This document shows positions 45,151 through 57,998 of a stretch of DNA of 64,000 bases, piece by piece (within the stretch, counting starts at the first letter, position 1; every line of letters starts with the position of its first letter). The notes beneath the pieces were generated by a model. That model was not told the DNA's origin, did no database searches, and saw nothing but the letters and a program-made list of their open reading frames with translations. The stretch is from assembly GCA_030268105.1 (NCBI GenBank), contig BSDZ01000027.1, positions 189,001-253,000 of the forward strand, in the 5' to 3' direction. Source of the DNA: Volvox africanus (lineage: Eukaryota; Chlorophyta; Chlorophyceae; Chlamydomonadales; Volvocaceae). The position numbers and the translations under genes are program-made.

Positions 45151-45853
45151 CGGGATGTTTCATGGCATTTATGACAACTGCCCTGGGCCTCCCTGGTCGA
45201 ATCAAGGAATGGAATGGCGTGGCCGCAGATTCCCGTTGTTTTCTGACAGCTGGACCTTCGTTTCTTCCGGCCCCAGGCATGCTATGGAATAGGCAGTGGT
45301 ATCCTGGATAAGCAATATCCAAAGATCCAGTCTTCCTGCTGCTGATTGAGAGCATCTTCGCGCCGAACAGGCCGTCAATCTAGAACACAACACAGGCACA
45401 TAAACGCACCAGCGTCCACGAAGGTAAACCGGACTCCTTGGAGCCACGCTTGCATTTCTGCTCGTATAGCCTATAGTGATCAGGAGCCAGGAACAATGAG
45501 GGTGGAGGATGTTGTAGCGCACGTATTTTGGCCGGGGGGGAGTGCAAACACGGCGAGTGGGGGTTTGGGTGGTATTGGTAGCTTTGGCATAAATAAGATG
45601 GCCATTAGAACAAGGTGCTGTGTATGAAAGAGACGACAGGCTGTAAATTGCGGCAAGGAGGTAATGGCGAGACGAAGAGGGAAGACGGCGGAAGGTGGAA
45701 CACGAGGAGAGAACAGTCGGGTGCCATCATGATACTTCTCTCACAGGCATCGCCTGTCACAACAAAGTTTACGGCCCTCATTCCGCGTACATACGAAAGT
45801 ACGCAAACGCACAGGTAACAGAAGAAGATAATTAAGGGTTCGCAGACCCGTAC

Positions 45854-48800
45854 CTGTCGTATTCTGCCGTGTCACCGGCACCTGTCGTAATGACGAGCAT
45901 GTACCGTGTCGGAAGGGCCTCCCACAGCCGTCGAAGCCGATCATCATACGTCACAAGCAGTTGATCCAAGACGGCATCTGAGTAATCTGGTTGGTTCACA
46001 GATCCGGATCCGGATCCTATACCCCTATTCGGTGCTTTTTCGCCGTTGTGTACTGTTGCATCCGTCGGAGCAGCAATGTGACCGCCAGAACCTGAGTTCG
46101 GCAGGGCTTGCGGCGTCGAGGTCGTGGTGGCCGGGTGCCGTTCCGCCGCCGCAACGGTAGAAGCCACCTGACCAATCTTCATCGCCCCGGCGCCCCCGTC
46201 TACCTTCCCGGCCTTGCCGCTGCTGCCGCTGCTGGCCTTCCCGGTCGCGGCCGTGGCCTTTTCCTTTGTCTCCACCATCTTCTCCTCCAGACTTGCCTTG
46301 TGTCTGGCCCTGTAGGAATGTGGAAAAGTTACAGCCTAAGGAACAGTGCAGTCTTTTAACGTCCCATTTCCGAAGTGTCATATGTGCATGATTGGTGGTC
46401 CCAGGCCCCTTCGCATCAGTTGGGGTTCCCCTCTCCTCTGCTTCCGATTGAGGGCAGTTTCCCATGACCTGAATCCAAAACCCTCATCCCTCGTCGTTCA
46501 ATACTCGGATACGTCTGCGTTTATGCCATACACAGTGCCTCATCCCGGCCATGGGGGGCTGGGGCCATGGGACCACTGGCTTGGGCCATGTACATGCGAG
46601 CCGTTGTTCTCATGTCCTTGTTTGGATTGGGCGGTAGAGGTGTTTCCTAACCAGGTACCTATTCCTTGAAACCCCGCCAGGGATCGGAATAAGGGCCCAA
46701 AGCCGTAGATGCCCGAATACCTGGCGGAATGCCCAAGCAGTAGGTGCCAGGTTAAAAAGACTTCCAACCAGCTTGCAACACTAATACCGCATCTCAACCA
46801 TGCAATCAGGTTAGCTTCCCGACCTGCTGTTTCGACATCATTTCTACTGATCTCACCTACGGAACAAAAACACCGACACCTCCGTAAGCTGCGTCCACAC
46901 AAAGCCATAAGTACGGGATGCCGCTTGGCGGCCCGCAGTTGCGACCGCATCGTCATCGCTGGCCACGGGTATAGCCGCGGTGGTGCCATTGACGAACCTG
47001 CACGGCAGCGTGGAGCGCATAAGCCGTGGAACGGGAAGGACCTAGGACCTTATACCCCATACGTGCTCGCGTCCTTTCCAACGAGGTGAGAGATGTAGGC
47101 AAGCAGATATGTGTTTAGCAGGTGGTACTTCCACCTGCGCTTCGCACCACTATTTCCCGAAAAGCCCTAAGAAACCGAAGTCCACAAGGGCATGGACCAG
47201 AGCTAGCCCAGGCTCCTTACTAAAATCAAGCATTTCCTAACGCGCGTCTGCCCATCCCACACCGTGCTACCATTCCCTCGCTCCCAGCGCACTCTCCCCA
47301 CCCCAATAACCCGTTCCTGAAGCGGTGAGTCCCGCACCGGCTCCCCAGTGCAATCGGCGAGGTGCGAGGGCCGCACATAAGTGTTACATGACTCTGCTGC
47401 AGTCACCTGCTCAGCACGTCGTGACGGTCTACCAGGCAGCAGCGGGTTCCGCACTGCGCTGCTAACACATCCGCCACCTTGGGCGCGGAGGTGTGGGGAC
47501 CCGAGGAGCCGCAGCCGTAGGAGGGACCTGCAGCAGTGGGGAGTAGGAGGGGGTAAAGTGGTGGGAAGAGACGGGTAAGTTGAATGGAGAGAAGGAAAGG
47601 CGATGGTAGTAGGATCGTGATAGGCTAGGAAGGCAACGGAACAGGTTATTGTTAGAGCCAGTAGCATGAGGCGTTAAAGAAAGAGAAGTGGAAAAGCACA
47701 GGCCAGCAGCGTTGCACGCAGAGGCGCGCGCGCACATGTGTGTGTGCGTGTGTGTTTATAAGAAAGCAACGGGCAACATACCGTACTCCGCGTCGAGACT
47801 ACTGCTGGTGACTGGGGCTTTAGAAGGCGAGGGATCAATGACAATATGTCCTTTCCGAACCCCTAACTCCCCCATACGGCCTACTGACCACTTGCCGTGT
47901 TTGATTTTGAGCATCACGAGGTCCAGGGCGGTCCGAGCATCCACCGCAGAATCATGAGAGTCTTCCTGAATTGTACGACGAAGGAAACGGCGGGCTAGGA
48001 CCTAGCGGGCAGGCGGCCAAAGGGGACAAAGGGTTTTGCAAAGGGGGGCAAAATGTTTTGCAGATGCAGCGGAAACAGCGGGTTGAGACGCGCATTTCCC
48101 ACGCCTCCCCCTCCTATATCGATTGTGGTCCTTGTCTTTTATCGCCGGTTCTATTCCGGTTTGCATTACTGCACATCCACACTGTCCCTCCTCCCTACTA
48201 AAGCCCCGCCCGGCCGATTACATGCGCCCTCGCCAACCCTCCTGAGATGTAATGAGTAATGTCCAAACCGTTCAATCTCTGTCTCTTTCCTGTCGCCATA
48301 AGGCAAAGTTCGACAGCTCACCTTGAGTGAGCTCTTGAAAGGGGGCCCCTTGGGATGGGGAAACAGGATGGCCGTGTCGAGCACCCTGCCGTGACAGGTG
48401 CGCAGCGCCAACAGGTCGTTTTCCAGTGCATGACCCACCAACAGAGACTCGGAAGGCACCAGCGAGAGGAAGCGTTCCTGCCGACATTTGGTTGCGACGT
48501 GGTGCAGGAAACATGAAGGGTGGGGGGAATCCTGACGACTAGTGCACGTGTGAAGGTACGTCACAAACAGGGCTACGTTCAAAAGACGTCCTGAAAAGAC
48601 ATCTGCAAAATCCCACTAAAATTCTAGGTACGACAGCTTAGAAAAAGCTTACATAGAGAAAGAGGAGGATAGGAAAATCATTCATAGATAGGTAGATGAG
48701 AGACAGAACCATCGAATAAATTCATTAAATTATGTGGCGTTGGCGTCGGGGTGTTGTGGAAGCGGCAAGTTGGGACATTTAGACACTGGACGCGGATGGC

Positions 48801-51800
48801 GGGAACTCGGCAGGGCACAAGGCAAGAAAGAAGGGGCCAATTCAGGTGTCCCCTTTTGCTTGTCTCGTCAGCTGCTTGTCGAGTTTGCCTGACTCCCCGA
48901 ACTCCTTTCCATTTCTTCGAAGCCGGGACCTTGCCTCGCCCTCGCCATGGAGCTCACCCGAACGTCCTCCAGGCGTGTGGTGCAGCCCTGTGTGAACAAT
49001 ACACATCCGCCGCCGGGCCGAAACGGAAAAGAGGGGAGAGGGAGTACTTGGCACGAAAGCGTGGCCCGGCAATACGGCATGGGGTTGTTTGTCTTGGCGC
49101 CGGTTCATGTCTAAGGGATAAGGTCAAGGGCGATATGCGGGAGTCCGAGGGCTTACGCGATATGGCAGTGGTAATAGTCAGGAGGCCAGCGCCCTCCAGC
49201 GCCCAGCTCCACTCCCGCCTCCGTGTCCATGAATCCAAAACACCCACTTCCACCACAAAGCATGGCCCCATATGTAACCCTGGGGGCCCCTTGTCAAATA
49301 CCTACTCGCGGATTGCTGATCATTACCGGCAACCTCGCCTCACATGTACATAACTTCGCTTCTCCATTCATCTATTCCAATGTGCAGTTTAGAGGAATGG
49401 CTTTATAACTCCTTTAAGTCCCACACGACATGAACCTTTAACCTCGGTCCACACCTAACGTGCGTCGTCACCTTCTTGGATCACCCGAACTCGCTCCACA
49501 CCACTCACCTCAAGCATCTTGGCCGTGATGCCACTATATCGCGTATTATAATCCAGGATAGGCAGCTCCGGAACCACCAGCTCGTCCATCAGTATGGCGC
49601 CGGTGGGAAAGCCCTTCTTATCACCGTTGACGGCAGCGGCGCCGGCACCGCTGGACCTGTCGCCCTCCCCTTGCCCATCATCTTCACCGTTTCTTCTTTC
49701 ACCGTCATGGTCATTATTATGCTGTTGGCCAGCGCCCGTGGCAGTCCTGACGGGAGTACGGTGGACCTTGGCAGCTGCGGCAGCGCCTGCTGCCGCCCCC
49801 GGCTCCCATCCGGGCCCCGCCACCAAAGTAATGCGCGTGAGTTCAAAACCTGCTTCGGTAATGCACATTTCGCAATCGAGCGCAACCATGCGCTCTCGGA
49901 CGGTGGGGTCACCTACAGGAATGGACGGCAGGCCAGAAGGCCGAGATACAAAGGCAAGGTGATTGAGGAGGGTACCTCTTCTTCCTCTGACCGGACCGGA
50001 CCAGACTGGATGCCACCAGCACCACAGCCACTACGTCAAGGACGCAATTGACCGGACGCCTGCGCCCCGAAGACCTTACCCGATGGCCGCGTCGCTATAA
50101 AGCCCGGTGGGCACACCAAACGACCAGGCGGGTCGGGCTCATTCCTGATCTCCTCAGCCGTCATCTCGCCTTCCTCCATCTCCTCCAGAGAGGGGAGCGG
50201 GTAATTGTGTCGCTTCAACTCATCCAGTGAGGCGACGTAGTGGGAAGGCGGAAAAGGACCAGGTGGCAGCTGCGGAGATGGCGGCGGCGGTGGCTGGACG
50301 CCACCGGAGCCCCCCGCCGCCGCTGTCGGTGCAGTAACGGCAGCCTTGCTCCTGCCATGTCGCTTCTCCGATTCGCCACTTCGTCTCTCCGTTGCAGTGA
50401 CCCTGGCAGTAGGGGGTGTGGACGCATGCGCAGACGCCTCCGCTTCCGCCGCCCCCGTCTTTGCGTCCGCTACAGCGGCAGTGGAAGGTGGTGCCGCTGG
50501 AGGTGCCGCAGGAGGTGCCGTTGCCACATTGCCCGTGTTAGCGTTCGTAATTGCATCGCCAGGGCTACTCTCTGCTTGGCGTTTCCGCTTCATATTGCGC
50601 AACGGGATCTTCGATGTCAGCAGCTCCGTCGTGTTATGGGCTGGTGGTTTATCCCAAGGGTCAGGAACGGAGGGCCAAGTTCAAGAATCCAGTCAGGGAG
50701 CAAGCGAACGCAAATGATGGCAGGGTTACACGACAGGGAGGCTTGCTGTGCCCCTTCTTTTGACCTTCATTACCTGGGCAAACATCTTTCGATGTGGATT
50801 TCTGATGGGCCTTATGTTTTTTTGTCACCATTTCTCTGGCAGCCCCCATCCCACAGCCTGTTTACGTCCTGTGACCGTTCCTTGGACAACGTTTGGTAAA
50901 ACTAGGACCTAATGCCCTTGTCCCTGCTCCGCGTCCCCATGGCCGACACGCCAGCTCTTTCCGCAACCATATCCACGCGTACATGGCCGGGCTTGTGGCG
51001 AGGTATGTACGATGGCCGGCCGTCCCAGGCTGGTCAGGAAGGGCAGCAGGTGCTGCGGGATTTCCGAGAAGCGAAAGATATGGGAAATGGACGGGGAGAA
51101 GGTGAACGAAAATATGAAGAGTGGCACAAAGAGAGGAGGGAAGTGCAAGGAATGCATACACAAGGAGACGTACGGTGGTCAGGTCAGCAGTGCGAGCCAA
51201 AGAACCCAAAGCTCAGGCTGGAAAGAGCGCTCGTTTAGGCGGCCCTCATCTCGTCCTCCTCCCATTCGACGCACCTCTTTCTCCTTCATCATGGCGCTGC
51301 TCAGACCGTTGGCTAGCACCAACACCACCCCCTGAACAAGGGGCTTGTTCTGCAGCCATCGCGAAGGAGAAATGCCCAACGATGAATGGATCCGGTATGG
51401 GAAGCGTCCGAGATAGCGCCCAAAACAGTGCGAACTCCTTTACATTGCGGCTCGTTCCCTGGAAACCCACTTCCTTCATTTCCCTTGACTTCCTACCTTG
51501 ACGAAGGCCCACCGCGGTGCTTCCACCAGATTGCCCGCTGGCGACAACACCCACATCACCAGCGCTTGCACGTCCGCCAGCCGGATGTGGTGGGGAGAAG
51601 GGCCGCCACCGGGCGCCCCCTTAATTTCCACACTAGGCACTGCCTGGTGACGGCGGGAAAGAGCAGGGTGGGGCGCGGATCAGGAGCAGGAGATGAGGCA
51701 GATGGCGATTGCGGGTGCGGGTGACGGCAGGTAAGTTAGGGCGAAGCAGAGGGTACACGTTTGGGAAGCGGCCAGGAGACGACGTGCTCAATCTTCGCCC

Positions 51801-52605
51801 CGTATCCCAATTCGTAACCATGAGATAACATTCCCGGTAGTTCCGCTCCCTGCGTCGTTCAGCACACCTCCTTGTAGACGTCCGCGACATAGATGCCACC
51901 GTCTGCTGGTAATACTCCTCCCAACTGCCCTTGCCTGCCCTTGCCTCCCGAAGTGGCCGCCGTTGATGCGCCGACCCCATGCGTTGGCGTCGACCCTGCT
52001 GTCCCCCTTCCGACGCCGCCGGTGCCGCTTCCCCTGGGTCCAATACCGCCTTTAACATCAGGACCAGGGACCTCCAGGAACTCGAGCTCAAGGCTCTGCA
52101 GTCGCGCCTTAAGAGCGGCCTTGTTAGACTCAAACTTTGCAGATTTTCCTGTCGATGCGGTAGCTTGTTGGTTGGCTGAATGTTTTAACTGATCTTCTTG
52201 CTGAGGTTGTATTTTGGGATGGTGCGATTTGTGAGGGGTAGGGTGCTCCTGAGAACGCCTATGGTGCACCTGATGCCGCTGATCATGCCGATGATGTTGA
52301 GCCTTAGGATTATTGCCGCGGACTTGTTCGCGCTCCTTGTTCCCCTGGTGGGTACTGTCGGGTGGAAGCCGATGTGGACGGTACGGCTCCGCCATCAACG
52401 CCTGCCAGCTGCCGCCATCGCTTGCATGTCGCCTTGTTTTCACGTGGCCCTCTACATGTGATAGCTTGCGCTGCTTTTGTGGTGGCTCAGCAAGCATCTC
52501 AAACTCATCCGCAACTTCGTCCGGTAACTCGCCGTCTTCCAGATTACTATCTTCTTCAAAGCGTATTGGGGGTCCCAAACTGGGGTATTCCGCATCTCCT
52601 TTCAT
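45854..52605 (-). CDS. REXO-type DEDDh RNA exonuclease
   Basis: A nuclear 3'-5' RNA exonuclease of the Rex1/REXO family. Located exons: 52605-51868 (start MKGDAEYPSLGPPIRFEED, acidic/polar N-terminus), 51634-51503 (HHIRLADVQALVMWVL), about 51363-51285 (KPLVQGVVLVLANGL), about 51066-51013, about 50670-50090, 49912-49509 (MVALDCEMCITEAGFELTRI, later ILDYNTRYSGITAKML), 48987-48958 (CTTRLEDVR), 48477-48322 (LLVGHALENDLLALR, DTAILFPHPKGPPFK), 47965-47782 (HDSAVDARTALDLVMLKI), 47527-47407, 46997-46857 (FVWTQLTEVSVFLFR), 46309-45854 (LITTGAGDTAE-like end). All catalytic acids are visible: D and E in DCE, D in NDLLAL, H and D in HDSAVDA. A Gly/Ala/Asp-rich insert of about 65 residues separates DCE from YNTR. 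The true stop lies left of 45854 in an exon not assigned, and a small exon between 51868 and 51634 is needed for phase. Confidence 0.88.
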
Positions 52606-53375
52606 TATAAAATTGAACTTTCGCTAATGGGCCTATACACTGTGCGTTGTCTCGACAAGGGCGGCTAAACTGCACTAATTCTGCTTCTGCTATGTACCTT
52701 TTAAAAAGTTATAAATTCCCTTCTGCCTTGTCAGTAAAGATGTGCACATTCACAAAACCATATTCCCGACCCGATGAGGAAGAACTTGGAGGTGAGTTCT
52801 ATCCTCTGACATTAACCTAAACCATACAGAATGGAATTCCTTTCCTCTCCGACAAAAAGTGGGTGTACATGCGTGACGTGTGCCGAGCTCAATGGTTGAA
52901 CTTGTCCTACGCGAGATCCGAAACCGCATACTGTCAGCGCACTTTACGATATGATGCAGTTCCTGACATGCAATTCGTCCGTTGTGCCGTCATCATAATA
53001 AAATGACCTGGCACACATTTGATAGGTAAATGGCCGCAGCCAATACATAGCAGTCCGGGCTCGCCGATTCCTCGACGTTGCCGAAGGTGTTGCTCTGTTG
53101 TACCGGGCATCCTAACCTTTTCCATGCTCGGTACTAATAAACGAAATATACTGACCACACTTCCAACTTGCCTGTACAATCAGGTATTTTATCATTTTTC
53201 CACGAGCGTAACCGGGGCGATGGTTAGCGCCACCTGCCGGTATAGCGTTCCTTAACTTCTATATAACGTTGACGCCCGGTGCTTTGCTCGAGTGTTTTGT
53301 CTGATAATAAGTACTGATACCCACGGTCGCGCGCACCTCGTCTCACGGCCGACCGTCCAAGTCGACTCCACACCA
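52606..53375. promoter_or_regulatory. divergent promoter region
   Basis: About 770 bp between the start codons of the exonuclease (minus) and the villin-headpiece gene (plus). It should carry both promoters. No element can be assigned with confidence. TATATAA occurs at about 53261 upstream of the plus gene. Confidence 0.4.
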
Positions 53376-55183
53376 ATGATTACAGACCCACCCCAGATGC
53401 CGCCGCCCCTCATCGCCGCGACCCTGCAAGACCCACTGGCGCTGACGCTATCAGCATCCCTAGATTCAGGGGCTGCACCGCTGCACATTCACGCTACAGT
53501 TCGCGACAACGGCAGCAGCAGTTGCGAACAACAACCGGAAACCCTTCAACTAAGCGGCAACGCGGATACGGACACGGTTACGAGTATTAGCTCCCCGAAG
53601 ATGTCGTCTCAGACGGATGCTCTGGGAGAGGCTGCTCCGAAGTCGTCCTCATCAGGATGGTCCGGGCTTGATCGCCTGAATCGTACTAGTAGCCCCAACC
53701 CATCTTGGTCATCTGGGTCCACTTTCCAAAGCCGCGGGGCCGTTACTTACCGATCAGAGGCTGCTGATGCGATCGCGGCCATCGACACAGTCTTACCTGC
53801 ATCCCACAATAGCGCCGCATCGGGCAATGCTGTTACGCCCTGGGGGACCTCACTCTTGACCCTTCAGGAGTGTTGCTGCAAGGCAAGCAAGGATTGCGGT
53901 CCATGGGGCGGACGACTGGACAGAACGGGACTGCGAATGAGGGAGCCGGGAGCAGGCAGCAGGGAGCAGGGAGCAAGGAGGGGGAACCGTGATTTCAGCG
54001 GCATGGCGCATGTGCTGTTGAGCGGCCTGGGAATATGTTATTGGCGCGCCACATTACCCACCTGGAAGCACTAACCGGCACCAACCGGCATGCCTCCTCT
54101 TCCCCTCCGCCTCTGCCTGTCCAGCCCCACACGCATTACGAGCCCAGTAAATATGGGAAGCTATTAGTATTGATACAGACAATTTCGTACTGGGGTATAT
54201 TTGTGATTTGTAAATGTTTGACAGAGTGGAAATTGAATCCGTGGTAGGGGACTTTCACTCCCTCTCGCCCTCAACACTACCCTTCTCCCCGCTATGAAGG
54301 TTATCATTCGCCACATCAGCGTTTACAACTGCTTGGAGCTCCTGACGGCAGTGCGGGGCCACGAGGCGCCCGTCCTGGAGGCCATTGCGGCAGCCTGTGT
54401 GCGGTATGCGGTTAACAGGTGAATCGGAATGAGATGTTTTATTGGTTGGGTTCGATCTGGGTCGGTTTCTGTCAGTCGATTTCGTCCCAACCAACTTTTC
54501 CCTACCTTGCAGCCTGGCCAAGATTGCCCCCCTCGTTCAATGTTCTCCAACTCCTTACACTGATTTCCCTTTCAATGCTAATCTGTGTAAATATCCTTCC
54601 AAGTAAGGAGTATTTATCTGACAGTTACCACTCCGTTTGGACTCTGGGCTCGGGGGCGCAGCTTCGAGATGCTGCAGGGGCTGCGCAATGAAGAGCAGCT
54701 GCGACAGGCGCTGACTTGTAAAGTGTACGAGAGCTTGGTTTCGGCGCAGCAGGAGCGGCAGCAGGCGGTGACGGGTATGCGGAGGTTGGGACGAGTGGCG
54801 GAGCGACCGAAGCCACCAGAGGGATTGGGCGGCGTACGGGAGGTTCCCTCCGTGTCAGGTGCGTGTGTATGCGGGACTGTCCTGACGTGTTATGGAGATC
54901 TTAAGGTTTCCAGAGGCACAGCATCCAAATGCATCATCACTCATTCCTAACATTGGCTTGCTTGCTGGTGCTCTTCTGCCCCGCAGGCCGCCCCGTGTCG
55001 TATCCACCCGAGGCGCTCCAGGAAGGGATATCTTGGCCAGATGGTGTGAGCGCTTCGGACCGAGAGACTTGGCTGTTGGAGGAGGATTTCAAACGGCTCT
55101 TTGGGGGTCTAGGGTGGGAAGACTTTTGCAGGTTGCCGACATGGAGGAAGACGCGGCTAAAGCAAGCGGCAGGGCTCTTTTGA
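53376..55183 (+). CDS. protein with C-terminal villin headpiece and a BACK-like helical segment
   Basis: The first open exon (start at 53376, MITDPPQMPPPLIAATLQ; an in-frame ATG also exists at 53292) is Ser/Ala-rich and disordered-looking, and its donor is not resolved. Then 54300-54418 (VYNCLELLTAVRGHEAPVLE, AIAAACVRYAVNR), 54662-54774 (SFEMLQGLRNEEQLRQALTC, KVYESLVSAQQERQQ) and 54987-55183. These three join in phase and end in TGA. The C-terminus WLLEEDFKRLFGGLGWEDFC, then RLPTWRKTRLKQAAGLF, fits the villin headpiece, an F-actin binding module, including the basic patch and the terminal GLF. The preceding alpha-helical part resembles the region after a BTB domain (BACK), but this is only inferred from its pattern. 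The 5' gene structure is incomplete. Confidence 0.72.
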
Positions 55184-57998
55184 CGCCAAACGGCCAATTT
55201 CAATAACTGAAGAGTAGTCCCGAAGGAGCGTAGCGATCGTGAGGACTTGGCGGAGTTTGTTACGACATTCGTACAGCTACCCTGTTTCCTTCGTGCATTC
55301 TGCCTTCTCTTTTGAGAGCGCTCACTTCGCCGTAAGTGACCTAGTTTTAAGCCTTACCAAAATCTAGCTCTGTGAGTACCTCCTCCATCCTACCGTCCTT
55401 CATCAATCGACATGCCACCCAAGAGGAAAGCTGCCGAATGCCAAGATGGGACCTTTTATTCAGGATAGAGGGTAGAAATACAGGTAGAAGGCGTAAAACG
55501 GAGCCTGCTGCTTCTGAGCTCGGCTTGGATGCGGCCACTAATCACCAAGGCGGCGAAGATCTGGAGCATTCGGAACGGGACGATGAACCAGAGGACGACG
55601 ATGAAGACCGGGGAGGCACCACCACTGCCCGAAGAAAACTCCCCCACCGCCCGCTCGGCCGCCCGGAGGACAGACAGCCACCAAGCAACCCGAGGGGTTA
55701 GCGAACCCAAAGCTGTGCCGTGGCTAATGAACAACCTCCAGGAGAGCCATCTTGAATTCTACAGATCAGCTATTGGAAGCGATCCCACGCATTAGACGCA
55801 TTAGACGCGTGAAGCCCGGTACTGCGTCAAGGCCCTCGCGGCCATAACACAGATCGCTTCAGCGCCAAAGGAGCATTTGGGGTCGTGACCGGGATGTGGG
55901 CTGAGTGCTGTGCTGCGGTACACGAACTCGCAGCTTACCAACTGTCTGCAGGCACCAGACTCCACAACCCTCGATGCCACAGCGCTTACCTTGGAGATAG
56001 CATGCACGGAGATCGGCCGCAGCGGAGGCAGCAATAAAGGTATCAACGACAAAAGCCGTCAAGGTGGCGGCCGCAGCTGCAGGAGCGGTGGCGGCATCCG
56101 GGAGCGGAAGCGGAGCCATTCTGTGGGCGCGAGGAGTCTCCCAACGGGGGCGAGGACCGGGTCGGTGTCCGCTCTCAGTGCAAACGAAATTAGCTCGGCC
56201 GTGTGTCGGGTGTGGCCAAGGCTGGCAGCAACTTCTTTTTCCTGGCGGCACGTCACGTTTTCGAGGCTGCGATTGCGGCGCATAGGCGGCCGGGAGGCTG
56301 GGGGCACAGGGCGCCACCAGTGCCGGATATGTGGCTCCCTGCGTTCGGTGTGGCGTGGTCGCGCTTGAGGTTGTCCCAGTTGGTCTAGTGCACCGTAGGC
56401 AGCACGGTTGTGCTCAGTTTGGAGGGACCCCTCGAACTTCGGCGTGGTTGTGCTCAGTCTGTTTGGTCTATCCTTCACCGCTCCCCCTTGCTACTGGTAG
56501 AGGTGCAACTGCCAGGTAGTCTAGCGAGGGTTGGTTTTTTCCCAGAGTAACCTCCGGCTGCTGTTTTTGGTGCTTCTTTGGTCCCGCCCATTGGTCCCCA
56601 ATTTCGCTCTGGGCGCAGTGTGCGCCTACCAGCCTGCTTCGCAGCCAAAGCCGCGAGACAGCCTGGACTGCAAGTCCGGTTTCCGCAGTGGTTTGCTGAG
56701 ATGCGTGAAGGAGAAGCTCAAACTGAGCAAAGCTGTAGCAGATGCTATTGGGGAGTTCAGTCGAGATCTGGCTGAGTACCCGCTAGTTGGGGATGGTCAG
56801 CAGCTCGCGCCCACCTAAGAGACAGGCTTTAGATTCAAGCTATGGTATGCTATCTCAGGCCTTAAGGGCCCCAGAGCACACACAACACCGAGACGGTGTC
56901 CGTCATCGCCAGGAGCCAGCTCGGTCCGTCGTGCTCGTTTGGAGAAGATGGGGTTTCTCCTGGTGGTGGTGGTGGTGTTGGTGGTGGGAGTAATTTGGCA
57001 GACCACAGTGAGTTCTCAGGTCCAGCCGGGCCTCCACCTATGCCTACCTCTTGGGGTTACTCCTTGCCTGGAATGCGTGGAAGGCTTCGGGATTGTGCTC
57101 AGGAGTGGCACGATCGTGTCTCCAACCCACCCTCGTGCTCAGCTGGGTTGAGGAAAGTTTTCATAGGCGTTGGTGATGGGCATGTAAATGGGTAGTGTAA
57201 GGACGGTTGTCTGTTTCGTTTTCTCTGCCTTCGGCAGCCCGCTGCTCTTTGGTTTTAGCGAATGGCAGTGCTGAAGTGACAAACTAATCCGTTCAGTGCG
57301 GAACGCCTTTTGCTGGGATCGCGCCCTATATAACGCGCATGACGATTTGACACGGAAAAGCGCTTTACGTATACTCGATTGCATAACCTTGGCGGTTTCG
57401 CACCGCCTTAAATTATTAAGTACGACGTTCGTAGGCGCAGTACAACTTGGTTTGTTTTGAACATCCCGAGTTTATGCCTCAGGGGACGCACCAATAAATG
57501 CATTAGATGAGTGTTACTAGAAAGCATATTTGTTATCCGCACCAGCGTCATTAAGCCTGGTACCTGGTGGCTCCTAAATTAGCGCACGCGCGCAAGTTAA
57601 TTGCGAGATTAACTATGCTTCAATTAACTCAAGCTGTAAATGCAAGAGCAAGCGCAGGTGGGCTTGGTATCGGAATGCTGGGTGCCATCAAAACATCGCT
57701 TCGGGCATTTGTTGCGTTTTTATGCAATGGAGTAATTCAATGCTCTGGTGTTGTTAGTGAGGATCATAAACTACTGTGGTTATTGCAACTCGGAAGTAAA
57801 TATAAATTAACGTTGTTTACTGCACTATAGGCACTCGTCCAGCAGCCTGCGGCACGCGGAGACCACTAGAAGCGAGAAGTAAAATCAAGGTATACACGTA
57901 ACACAAAAATAACCGTCCATAATAGGGCTGCTCAGACATTTCACGGCACGGTTCCGCTTCCATGTCCTGATATCCGACCTTCCTAACATGGCTAACAG
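55184..57998. other. region of uncertain coding content, possibly mobile-element derived
   Basis: Open frames on the plus strand include a short acidic one (SERDDEPEDDDEDRGG near 55570-55620), 56531-56818 (hydrophobic start, ending AEYPLVGDGQQLAPT) and 56896-57195 (Gly-rich). They lack splice partners or known domains, and the density of overlapping GC-rich frames suggests a decayed element. 57400-57990 is more AT-rich; an 87-codon frame at 57567-57830 has no recognised relative. Confidence 0.3.
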
